DNA of 58,057 nt from an uncultured Schlesneria sp. (lineage in GTDB: Bacteria > Planctomycetota > Planctomycetia > Planctomycetales > Planctomycetaceae): NCBI GenBank assembly GCA_903834925.1, contig CAILLA010000071.1, positions 1 to 58,057 on the forward strand, read 5' to 3'. Position numbers and translations under genes: made by a program. The notes beneath the pieces are model-generated. The model did not search any database and was not told where the DNA came from. It was given only the letters and a program-made list of their open reading frames with translations. Positions 30,041-37,670 of this stretch are shown one piece after another (position 1 is the first letter of the stretch; each line of letters begins with the position of its first letter).

Positions 30041-30086
30041 CCCAGGGCAGAGCGATGCGGCATCAGCCGCGAAGCGCCGCCCTGGG
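30041..30086. repeat. 46-nt palindromic repeat hairpin
   Basis: Outer arms CCCAGGGC and GCCCTGGG (8 bp) enclose an inner stem GCGGC-ATCA-GCCGC. Just upstream is GGCCTGAAGGGCC, a further small palindrome. It lies about 95 bp after glgX; without a T-run it is not a classic terminator. Confidence 0.6.
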
Positions 30087-30159
30087 GTCCGTATGCGTTG
30101 AAATTTCCAGCCCTGTTAAGGCAACGCCGCCATGATTTTTCAAAACGGTACTGAGTGAC

Positions 30160-30257
30160 GTGCCACTGCATCGGAGTCTTCTCCGACGCAGTGCTCTTCG
30201 CAATTTTCGTTGGCTTCAAAGAGCACTGAGTGACCGAAGACGGTCATTCAGTGGCAC
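30160..30257. repeat. Cloverleaf-forming dispersed element, copy A (98 bp)
   Basis: Begins GTGCCAC and ends GTGGCAC. Within 98 nt the closing stem GTGC/GCAC (1-4/95-98) encloses three arms. Arm 1 (5-34) is a 13-bp stem with one mismatch and loop TCTT. A middle arm pairs CTCTT with AAGAG (35-39/60-64). Arm 2 (65-94) is a 13-bp stem with one G-U pair and loop AAGA. Copies B and C are at 39298 and 53261. Confidence 0.7.
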
Positions 30258-30528
30258 AAGATTTCGTTCGAACCCTTGTTTTCCCAAAGAAAAATCCTGG
30301 CGTTGCTGTTAAGGGCGACACAAACGATCTCGGAAACGCTGGCTGACCGATCGATTTGTTAACTCGCGAGGTGAATCAGATTTCGTGTTGATCAAACTGG
30401 CGTCGTCATTCGTTAACGTGCGGCAGGATAGTCGGACGAAAAATGCGGCATCGCCGCGCTGCCAACAGAAATTGTGCTGCCCTTGAAAGGGCGGACGTTA
30501 CCAATCCCTGCACACCCAGGGCGACGCG

Positions 30529-30582
30529 AAGTTCGAGAGTATCCTCAATGTCCCTTTACGCGTAATTTACCAGCACATCTGA
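30529..30582. repeat. Diverged dispersed repeat, copy 1
   Basis: Contains CGCGTAATTTACCAGCACAT and, before it, AAGTTCGAGAGTATCCTCA. The copy at 30892-30945 matches over about 54 bp with roughly 15 differences, in the same orientation. Confidence 0.6.
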
Positions 30583-30891
30583 GATCGCCGAAACGGGAAG
30601 TCAATCCAAATCACTGACAAAGTAAATCATGAACTTTTGTTTCCCGTAGCGACGCAGTAATCAATGTCAATTTGTCTTTGTTTCCAAAGCCATGAAAAGT
30701 TTAACAACGAAAAACGTAAATGTTACACCGTCTGCCATTGAGCAATCTCGTGCTCCGCGAGATCACTTTCCTCAATTTCTACTCGCTCGACATCCAGCCC
30801 ATGTCGCCGAATGTCTTCAACGGCTGAACCGATCGCACTATATTGAGGCAATGAATCCAAATTTGGAGAGGCTCAGTTCGGAGGTAATCTC

Positions 30892-30945
30892 GAAGTTTGA
30901 GATTATCTTCAGTGCCCGATTGCGTGTAATTTACCGACACATGTT
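30892..30945. repeat. Diverged dispersed repeat, copy 2
   Basis: Contains AAGTTTGAGATTATCTTCAG and GCGTGTAATTTACCGACACA; same orientation as copy 1 at 30529, about 363 bp apart. Confidence 0.6.
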
Positions 30946-31097
30946 GCTAGTTCACCCCTGAAGAACAACAATGGTATTTAGAAATTCGAACCCAATTGAA
31001 TTGTCAGGAAGGTGACCTTCAACAGGTCGCGACGTTGATTATGTGGCTCGCAACAAGATAGAGAACGGTCTTCGGCACGATTGCAGGAGTTATCGAA

Positions 31098-33281
31098 ATG
31101 GATTTCGAGTCATTGTTGATCGAGCCGACGCTCGAAGCGGTCGGTGCGTGGAATCGAATGTCTCTCGACGTTCTGGTCTGGATGGCCGGTTCGTTTTTCA
31201 AAGCCTTGCCGTTATTCGTACTTGTCTTGATCGTGACATCGATCTTCCGTCGCTGGCTGGCACCATCGGCTCGACATGCGCTGTGGTCACTGGTCCTGAT
31301 TCGTTTGATGCTCCCCGCCAGCGTGGCAAGTCCGGTCAGTCTGCAACATGTCTTTTCACTGGCTCATGCCTCAAAACTGACTCGCCAGAATTCATTGCCA
31401 GACTGGTTGATGTTCGTCAGCGGTCAGCAAGAAACGACAAGCGACAGCTCTTTGACATCAGATAACAACGCTGCTGTTTCGCCGAAACCATCGCTGCTTC
31501 GTCGGATCAGTCCCGGCCTTAAGGTCTCGATGAAGATGTTACTCATCACCGGATCAACACTGATGGCCGTCGCCACGATCTTTGCGTTTTGGCAAGCTGT
31601 TGGCTGGATGCGGTACAGTCGTCAGTGTACCGACCCAGTTAGCTGTGATCAGTTGAAGGAAGCTCAACGGCAGTTTGGAATTGGTACAACCATCCGATTG
31701 CGAACAGCCTTGCAAATCGGGTCGGCAGCAACGTTCGATTGGCTTTGGCCAGTCATTCTCGTGCCGGAAAATATGGACTCATTGCCCGAGACGCAACGAA
31801 CGCACTTGATCTGGCATGAAATGGCGCGGATCAAACGACATGACTCGGCCAAGAGTCTCTTATTGAGCGTGGTCCGGATTCTTCATTGGTGGAACCCCAT
31901 CTTCTGGTGGACCCAGTGGCAATGGAAGCTGGAACGAGAACTCGCCTGTGACCGGCTTGTGATTCAACGACTGGGCGAGCAGCAGGTTGAGGAGTATCGT
32001 CAAACATTGACGCATTATCTGGAAAATCCCTCGAAGCAGCCGAAGCCGATTATCGACCCTCCCGGATTTGTTTCGTTCTGCGATTCAAGCAAAAATCTTG
32101 CTCGAAGGATTCAGGACCTGTCGCATGACACAGGCCCTGACAACCGTTTCAAATCGTGTTTCTCCTGGTGCATGCTGACGATTCTTGGTGTCACTGGTTT
32201 GACCGATGCAGCACGAGTCCCATTGCAGGACAGCCCGATCGAATTGCCACCGGGAACAACCTGGCATGACTCGCAGACGGAAGAGAATTCGTCGGAGGAG
32301 CTAGAGATTCGTACTTACGAGATCAGTCCGTGCCTTAATCGATTGCGAGAGACAGAATGGGGTTCTGTTTCGGAGTGTCATCATCCCTTGGAATGGATGA
32401 TGAAGGAATTGACGAGTGAATTGCAATTTGCGGTCGATGGACTGCTACATCCTGTCGACTGGGTCAAATCGTCGGCATCAACAGATCAACTTCCGACAGG
32501 TTCGAATGGATCGAGTTGTCAAATCACCGCCCAGCAAATGATTGTTCAAGCGACCGCCAGTCAACACGATCAGATCGCCAGTTTGATCTCACGCTGGTCT
32601 ACCGACGGCCGACCTCAAATCACGGTCGAAGTTCGCACCATCGCAACTGCCTTAGAACTCGGTCAATTGTTTCCACAAACGGTTGGTCAGATTTATAACT
32701 CAACATCGATTTTGGATGAGATGAGTCCGCGTATCTCAAAACAATTTCACAAGTCAATCATGAAAACATCGAATCAGCTACTTCAGTCCCCTTTGCCAGT
32801 TTTTGTCGCGGCCCTTTTGCCCGATTCTGCGAAATCCTGTTGTAGTCAAGTCCAGGGAGATCAGCGTTCCTGCATGCTATTCGCTCCGAAAGTAACGATC
32901 GTCGACGCTTCAACGGCATCGGTGTCCGTTAGAAAAAATCGACCGTTTGTGACTGGTTTTCTGAGCACTCATTCGGGTTTGGAACCGAAGATCGTGACCT
33001 GTCTGGATGGGATTCAATTCCAGGCAATGGCACAGGCGGTTTCGGATACTGTCCACCTGAATGTCGCCTGTAAAATCTCAAGCATTCTCGACGTGCGAAC
33101 CCGAAAATTTCGGTCCGAAACCGGCGAGTTTCAACTTCAAATTCCGGAACAGCAAGAGTCGGTGTTCCAGTCGACGGTCATTCTGAACGACGGTCACACA
33201 CTGGTGCTGGTCCCGCTGGAGCGTAACCCACAAGGTCTGCTGACTCTGGTACTGATTACTCCAAGAATTATTCGCGAATAA
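31098..33281 (+). CDS. M56 BlaR1-like membrane protein with degenerate zinc site and secretin-like C-terminal region
   Basis: The 727-residue protein starts at ATG 31098 behind GCAGGAG. About four membrane segments lie in the first 180 residues and one near 360. The M56 zinc motif HExxH appears as HEMAR (His240, Glu241, Arg244), so the second His ligand is lost. The third ligand Glu281 sits in ERELACDRLV exactly 41 residues after His240, as in BlaR1. The C-terminal 250 residues include PKVTIVDASTASVSVRKNRP, then QFQAMAQAVSDTVHLNVAC and DGHTLVLVP...LITPRIIRE, which resemble the terminal strands of secretin (GspD) domains. No BlaI-like regulator is adjacent. It is probably a receptor without protease activity, or a repurposed scaffold. 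Confidence 0.78.
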   Translation: MDFESLLIEPTLEAVGAWNRMSLDVLVWMAGSFFKALPLFVLVLIVTSIFRRWLAPSARHALWSLVLIRLMLPASVASPVSLQHVFSLAHASKLTRQNSLPDWLMFVSGQQETTSDSSLTSDNNAAVSPKPSLLRRISPGLKVSMKMLLITGSTLMAVATIFAFWQAVGWMRYSRQCTDPVSCDQLKEAQRQFGIGTTIRLRTALQIGSAATFDWLWPVILVPENMDSLPETQRTHLIWHEMARIKRHDSAKSLLLSVVRILHWWNPIFWWTQWQWKLERELACDRLVIQRLGEQQVEEYRQTLTHYLENPSKQPKPIIDPPGFVSFCDSSKNLARRIQDLSHDTGPDNRFKSCFSWCMLTILGVTGLTDAARVPLQDSPIELPPGTTWHDSQTEENSSEELEIRTYEISPCLNRLRETEWGSVSECHHPLEWMMKELTSELQFAVDGLLHPVDWVKSSASTDQLPTGSNGSSCQITAQQMIVQATASQHDQIASLISRWSTDGRPQITVEVRTIATALELGQLFPQTVGQIYNSTSILDEMSPRISKQFHKSIMKTSNQLLQSPLPVFVAALLPDSAKSCCSQVQGDQRSCMLFAPKVTIVDASTASVSVRKNRPFVTGFLSTHSGLEPKIVTCLDGIQFQAMAQAVSDTVHLNVACKISSILDVRTRKFRSETGEFQLQIPEQQESVFQSTVILNDGHTLVLVPLERNPQGLLTLVLITPRIIRE

Positions 33282-33876
33282 GCGACGGAGTCTTTTTGAT
33301 GGTTTGCAAATCGTCCGGGTTTGATTCGTACTCGCGCTATTAGAAAAAAGATTCCCTTCGCCACGTGCAGCAATGTGACTTGCAACCCATAATGTTGTCT
33401 GTATATTATTTTTGTTATCCATATTTTAGTCAGGCATTTTGAGCAGAATTCCGCGACTGTTTGTTAACGACCGTGCCATTGCTTCCCCGAAGACTCCAGC
33501 GAGGCATTGCCTCAGACCAAAGTAGCCATCATCGCTCCGCGTGATGAGCATCGTTCGAAAACCCAACAAATTCCGGTTCGCAAATTTTCAAAAAAGCATT
33601 CAAACGAAGTCATTGTTCCAATGCGTCGGTAACGTTTGAATCGTTTTCGACGCATGCTCATCACGCGGAGCGATGATGGCTACTTTGGAAGAATTCTTGA
33701 AACTTGAAGAAGTCCGATGCAATGGCACATGATCCTCCTCCGTCCGCACAAACCTTACCGACAAACAAAGCCGCAACATTAACACACCTCATATCCGTCG
33801 CGGCAAATTCGTTTCACTTCGACGTTTCGACCGGGGTTATTAACGAAAGACAGCCAGATAATCAGAGGAATCAGAA
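33282..33876. other. Intergenic region holding an inverted-repeat element
   Basis: 595 bp. Apart from the 172-bp element at 33517-33688, no gene was recognised. The downstream part (33700-33876) should contain the GYF_2 gene promoter. Confidence 0.5.
33517..33688. repeat. 172-bp element with perfect 35-bp terminal inverted repeats
   Basis: The left arm 33517-33551 (starting CCAAAGTAGCCATCATCG) is repeated as an exact reverse complement at 33654-33688. Beyond the arms the match continues in degraded form through TCGAAAAC. The middle is about 100 bp and AT-rich. This looks like a miniature inverted-repeat element in the spacer between the M56 gene and the GYF_2 gene. Target duplications were not found. 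Confidence 0.72.
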
Positions 33877-35301
33877 ATGGCCAATTCTGAGAGCAACACT
33901 CGTTTTTTCGTTCGAATTCGTGGAAAAGTTCACGGACCATATTCCATCAAACAACTGAGCACCCTGCGTAGTCGAGGCCAGTTCAGTGAAACTGACGAAG
34001 TCTCGCTGGATGGAAATATCTGGGAACCCGCTTCGACGCTCGAACAGCTCTTCACGTCACTACAAAAGTCGTCTCAGACGAAGGCCAGGGAATCGAACGC
34101 TGAACCAGCCTCGATACCAGCATCCAGCACATCGACGACATCCAAACCCGTCCGGGACGCTAGCGCGGTTTGGCACTACAGCGTTAACGACGAGCAACTC
34201 GGTCCGGTCACGTTAAACGAGCTCCGTCATATGCTCGACCTGGGTCAGTTGACTCTTCGCGATCTGGTGTGGCGACAGGGGATGTCAGAATGGTGTACCG
34301 CATCGGAGATTAAGGAACTCAATCCGATTCCAGCGGAACTCGCGGATCTGGCAGACATTGTTGACAACGACCAACCAAAACGCCGAACAAAATCCAAATC
34401 GATCAAAAAAGTTTCGAACGATGACGATGATGATGCCAATGCGAACGAGGCATTGGCACCTCATTTTTTCGATCAGTTTCTGAGTCTTCTTCGAGAAATC
34501 ATTAGCGAAAACTATGTTTCTTCGGAGGGAAAAGGTTCCGTCGAAGTAGGACGTTGGGCCATTTATCTGTCGATCCTGGTCAACGTTGCGATCGCGTTAT
34601 ACGCAGCGATCTGGTTGAAAAGTCCAGAAATCGCTTTGGGCGGAATCGGGTTCATCGCCCTCGCACTGATGCTGCAGTATAGCGCGATCAAGTCCTGTGG
34701 AGCGATCAGTCAATTGTTGCAAGCCAAAACTCTACGGATGTCTTCGACGGCGTTTTTCGATTCGATGGTGATTATGCTGTTTGTCGGAGGGATCATCGCA
34801 CTCTTCGGGTTTTCGATCTACGCGTATCGGTTTAAAGAAATTCCGATGTATATCGTCGGGTTCGGCATATTTATTCTTTGCGAGCATCTTGCAGTGACGC
34901 TCCTTCACCCCCAGGCCATCGGTATCACGATTACACCGAGAGCTAGTACCGGAGAAGAGGCGATCGCGATTTTGACATTTTTTATGATGTTACCACTCCG
35001 TTTCGTCGCAGCAGTATTCGCTCTCGGTTCGATCGTCTCGACGCTCGGCAGCATTGTGGCGTTCTTGTTATTGCTCTTCGCAAAGTCGAAAGACCTGAAC
35101 GAAATTGTCAGTGCCGGCGGAATTGCCGCCGGCTCAATGGTCTCGCTGCTTGCCTGTGCCGCGTTTCCGTTCGGCATGTACGTCTATTTCGTCTTTGCGT
35201 ACCTGATCATCGATGTCATTCGTTCAATCCTCGTATTACCCGACAAAATCGACCAGCTCTCCCGAACAAGTCTCGTTAGCCAGAATCGAGCAGTCGAGTA
35301 A
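33877..35301 (+). CDS. GYF_2-domain multi-pass membrane protein
   Basis: 474 residues from ATG 33877 behind AGAGGAA. Two GYF_2 (DUF4339) domains lie at about residues 8-60 (VRIRGKVHGPYSIKQL) and 92-150 (WHYSVNDEQLGPVTLNELRHM ... VWRQGMSEW). A basic and acidic linker (KRRTKSKSIKK ... DDDDDA) precedes five or six membrane segments (residues about 225-450). GYF_2 domains bind proline-rich peptides, so the cytoplasmic N-terminus may recruit partners. Function unknown. Confidence 0.82.
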   Translation: MANSESNTRFFVRIRGKVHGPYSIKQLSTLRSRGQFSETDEVSLDGNIWEPASTLEQLFTSLQKSSQTKARESNAEPASIPASSTSTTSKPVRDASAVWHYSVNDEQLGPVTLNELRHMLDLGQLTLRDLVWRQGMSEWCTASEIKELNPIPAELADLADIVDNDQPKRRTKSKSIKKVSNDDDDDANANEALAPHFFDQFLSLLREIISENYVSSEGKGSVEVGRWAIYLSILVNVAIALYAAIWLKSPEIALGGIGFIALALMLQYSAIKSCGAISQLLQAKTLRMSSTAFFDSMVIMLFVGGIIALFGFSIYAYRFKEIPMYIVGFGIFILCEHLAVTLLHPQAIGITITPRASTGEEAIAILTFFMMLPLRFVAAVFALGSIVSTLGSIVAFLLLLFAKSKDLNEIVSAGGIAAGSMVSLLACAAFPFGMYVYFVFAYLIIDVIRSILVLPDKIDQLSRTSLVSQNRAVE

Positions 35302-35340
35302 CGACCCCACCCTCTGCACGAAAAAAACAGTGGAGGCGAG

Positions 35341-35550
35341 CCGGCACAGCCGGTTCATGCGCGTCGACAGACGGGTTTAAAATAGGGAAATCATTCGCGC
35401 GTTGAACAAATCGGCACAGCCGGCTCATGCGCGTCGACAGACGGGTTTAAAATAGGGAAATCATTCGCGCGTTGAACAAACCGGCACAGCCGGTTCATGC
35501 GCGTCGATAGACGGGTTAAAAAAAGGGAAATCATTCGCGCGTTGAACAAG
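35341..35550. repeat. Three tandem copies of a 70-bp unit
   Basis: Units at 35341-35410, 35411-35480 and 35481-35550. Each starts [C/T]CGGCACAGCCGG and runs through CATGCGCGTCGACAGACGGG and GGGAAATCATTCGCGCGTTG. Copies 1 and 2 differ at a few positions; copy 3 has more changes (GATAGACGGGTTAAAAAAAG). Partial relatives lie at 4446-4775. Confidence 0.85.
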
Positions 35551-35700
35551 GCGAGCCGGGGTGCGTCAGCCCCCCGCCTCTTTATTCGACGAATACGGAC
35601 TGCCGGTCGTTTTGTTTCATCCGCCACGCCGTTTGCGTGTTTTATTCCGTCGCCGAATGCGCGGATTAAGAGTCCGGGGGCTAACGCACATCGGCTCGCC
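35550..35700. repeat. 151-bp inverted-repeat element abutting the tandem array
   Basis: The left end (GGCGAGCCGGGGTGCGTCAG) and right end (reverse complement of GGCGAGCCGATGTGCGTTAG) form imperfect terminal arms of about 39 bp. Single arms of the same kind occur near 20-52 and 4505-4535. Confidence 0.65.
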
Positions 35701-35737
35701 AGTTTTTCACGCAAGGGCTAGGGCAAAGGCCCGCTTA

Positions 35738-35757
35738 CCACCGCCGCAGGGCGGTGG
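35738..35757. terminator. Strong 8-bp hairpin
   Basis: CCACCGCC-GCAG-GGCGGTGG. A T-rich segment (GGGTTTCGTT) follows, but not a clean T-run. Terminator role is uncertain. Confidence 0.35.
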
Positions 35758-35880
35758 GGTTTCGTTGGATAGCCTTGGTTATTGGAACGGCTTCCCCTTG
35801 CGTAATGATTGCAAGTTCAGTGATATTGAATGCCACTCCTGACATTTCGAATGTGCTCGCTGAAGGTAAGGACTTGAGCC

Positions 35881-36333
35881 ATGAAGAGAGATTCCGTGAA
35901 CCTTGATGCTCAGTTGGCCGCTTCCCGAATTGTCTTCGGGGTGTTCGGATTCGCGTTTGCCGGTATCGGAATCACGATCTTGGGATTTCTCTGGCTAACG
36001 CCGTTTGACCAGTTTGGTTCCCCTCCACTTTTTTTCCGAATCGTCGGCTCATTCATCGCTCTCGTTTTCGTCGCGATGGGACGGACAACGTTCGTTGCAG
36101 CAATATTGGGCAAACGCCTTCAACCTTCTGGTGCAGACTTCGATCAATTCAATGCGACGAAAATGGAAGACGCAGCTAACGCTCCCGCTGCGCCTTTGTC
36201 GCCGCTTAATTATTGTTGTTCAAACTGTGGAGCGAAACTGGGAAAAGAGTCGGACGTTTCACCACTCGGCGACGTCAAATGCACGTTCTGCAACCAGTGG
36301 TTTAACATCCACCGTCCTGCATCTGGAACGTGA
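35881..36333 (+). CDS. Small membrane protein with C-terminal zinc ribbon
   Basis: 150 residues. Two membrane segments (about 18-40 and 48-72) are followed by a flexible stretch and a ribbon CCSNCGAKLG ... CTFCNQW with CxxC pairs, a likely zinc site in the cytoplasm. GAAGG lies upstream of the ATG at 35881. Function unknown. It is convergent with the M16-like gene 34 bp downstream. Confidence 0.75.
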   Translation: MKRDSVNLDAQLAASRIVFGVFGFAFAGIGITILGFLWLTPFDQFGSPPLFFRIVGSFIALVFVAMGRTTFVAAILGKRLQPSGADFDQFNATKMEDAANAPAAPLSPLNYCCSNCGAKLGKESDVSPLGDVKCTFCNQWFNIHRPASGT

Positions 36334-36366
36334 GTCACACCTCGCCGAGGCTGTCAGTTTTCGGGT

Positions 36367-37599
36367 TCATCCCACAAGAGCTTTTTCGCCGATCGTTAGA
36401 ATTGTGAAATCCTTTGCGGGGTGCGATTTGATGTACTCAAGCACGCTTTCTGTCGTAAGTGCTTCAATCTTTGAACGGACTTCGTCCAAAGTGACGATAC
36501 GGTTCAAGTAGAACCAGTTGCGAGCCAATGACCCTGCACGACCTCCTGTCGATTCCTGGGCCATGATCAGCGAACTTTTCGCTCGGGCTTTGCAACGAGC
36601 GAGTTCCGCTTCTTCGATTCCGTCGCCAAGACGTGTTAACTCTTTCAGCAGGACATCCAGTGTTTCTTGAGCTCGCTCCGTGGTCGTTCCGGCGTAACAG
36701 AGAACCTGTCCCTGATCCTTTAGCGAATTCAACGTCGCATAAACGGAATAGCAAAGTCCCCTCTTTTCCCGGACTTCTGTAAACAGACGGCAGCTCATTC
36801 CGCCGCTCAGAACATTCACTGCTGCCCACGCGTGATAGTAATTCTCGGCTCCATAAGCAACCGCTGGATAGGCAACGCCAATATGTGTCTGGGTCGACTC
36901 GTGATCGATATGTTCACGGAAGGCACCTCGGTCACCAGTCTTGAGTGAAATCTCGTTCGCACCGGTCCAGTCGTGATAGGTCTCTTCAAGTACGGGCAGA
37001 ATCTGATCTAAAGTCACGTTGCCGGCGATTCCCAGAATGGCACCCTTTGGTCGAACGCAACGTTGAAATTGAGTCCGAACGGATTCCGGAGTAATCCGTT
37101 CCAGGTCTTCCAACGTCCCCTCGGCGGGCTGTCCCCACGGTGTGGGAAAGCAGCGACGGATCAATTCAAACATCACCTTCTGGCGCGGATCATCTTCAAT
37201 TCCAAGTAGCGACTGTTCAACACCGGCCATGACCGCTTCGAAATCTTCTTCGTTAAATTGCGGTCGCTTGAGAACGTCGCCGTAAAGCTTTAGCGCCGCA
37301 GGAAGGTTACCGGCCAGACACGAACCACCAATCGCCAGATGATGAAGTGTCGACGATTCATGCGCCTGGATTCCCAGCCGGTCAAACGCCGAGAGCAGTT
37401 CCCGGCTGGACATTGAACCGGCACCACGAGTGATCCAGTCGGCCAGCGCGTTGGCGATGCCGTTTTGCCCAACGGGATCATAGGCACTTCCAGCAGGGAT
37501 TAATAAAGAAAATGCCGCTGATTGAACCGCTGGCATGGTTTCGACAAGAACCGTCAGCCCATTGCTGAGCGTGGTTTGTTGGATTTTGTGTCCAGTCAT
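36367..37599 (-). CDS. M16-family (insulinase-like) protein lacking the zinc-binding motif
   Basis: A 410-residue, two-domain M16 protein. The usual HxxEH zinc motif after the first strand is here N50-A-L-A53-D54 (GIANALADW in place of GIAHFLEHM), so it cannot bind zinc in the family way. The substrate-binding R/Y motif typical of the partner subunit is present (EKRGLCYSVYA near residue 280). It therefore matches the non-catalytic half of M16B pairs. No catalytic partner is in the window. It lies 71 bp upstream of glnA on the same strand. The role is probably a binding or partner subunit. Confidence 0.85.
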   Translation of the reverse strand: MTGHKIQQTTLSNGLTVLVETMPAVQSAAFSLLIPAGSAYDPVGQNGIANALADWITRGAGSMSSRELLSAFDRLGIQAHESSTLHHLAIGGSCLAGNLPAALKLYGDVLKRPQFNEEDFEAVMAGVEQSLLGIEDDPRQKVMFELIRRCFPTPWGQPAEGTLEDLERITPESVRTQFQRCVRPKGAILGIAGNVTLDQILPVLEETYHDWTGANEISLKTGDRGAFREHIDHESTQTHIGVAYPAVAYGAENYYHAWAAVNVLSGGMSCRLFTEVREKRGLCYSVYATLNSLKDQGQVLCYAGTTTERAQETLDVLLKELTRLGDGIEEAELARCKARAKSSLIMAQESTGGRAGSLARNWFYLNRIVTLDEVRSKIEALTTESVLEYIKSHPAKDFTILTIGEKALVG

Positions 37600-37670
37600 G
37601 GATCCGCTTTAAAAATGTCTGGTTTGCTTTGGGGCGCTAAAGCGAACGCGACAAAACCACGGCTGAACGC

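Larger units (their letters stand above)
29946..31097. other. Repeat-rich intergenic region, no gene
   Basis: 1.15 kb without a supportable gene. It holds a 46-nt hairpin (30041-30086), a cloverleaf element (30160-30257) and two copies of a diverged repeat (30529-30582 and 30892-30945). An open frame of 89 residues at 30692-30961 is made largely of the repeat and is not supported as a gene. Confidence 0.6.
35302..35880. other. Repeat-filled intergenic region
   Basis: 579 bp, almost fully explained by the 70-bp tandem repeat (35341-35550), an inverted-repeat element (35550-35700) and a short hairpin (35738-35757). No gene is supported; the open frames on either strand here are repeat-derived. 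Confidence 0.6.

Noticed and set aside
30160-30257. Cloverleaf element as a tRNA gene
   Set aside because: Arms are too long, there is no anticodon loop or TTCGAAT T-loop, and length exceeds a tRNA.
35341-35550. Tandem repeat as CRISPR array
   Set aside because: Units are contiguous 70-mers with no unique spacers between short repeats, and no cas genes are present.
35391-35714. 107-residue minus-strand open frame
   Set aside because: Its repeated peptide comes directly from the 70-bp tandem repeat.
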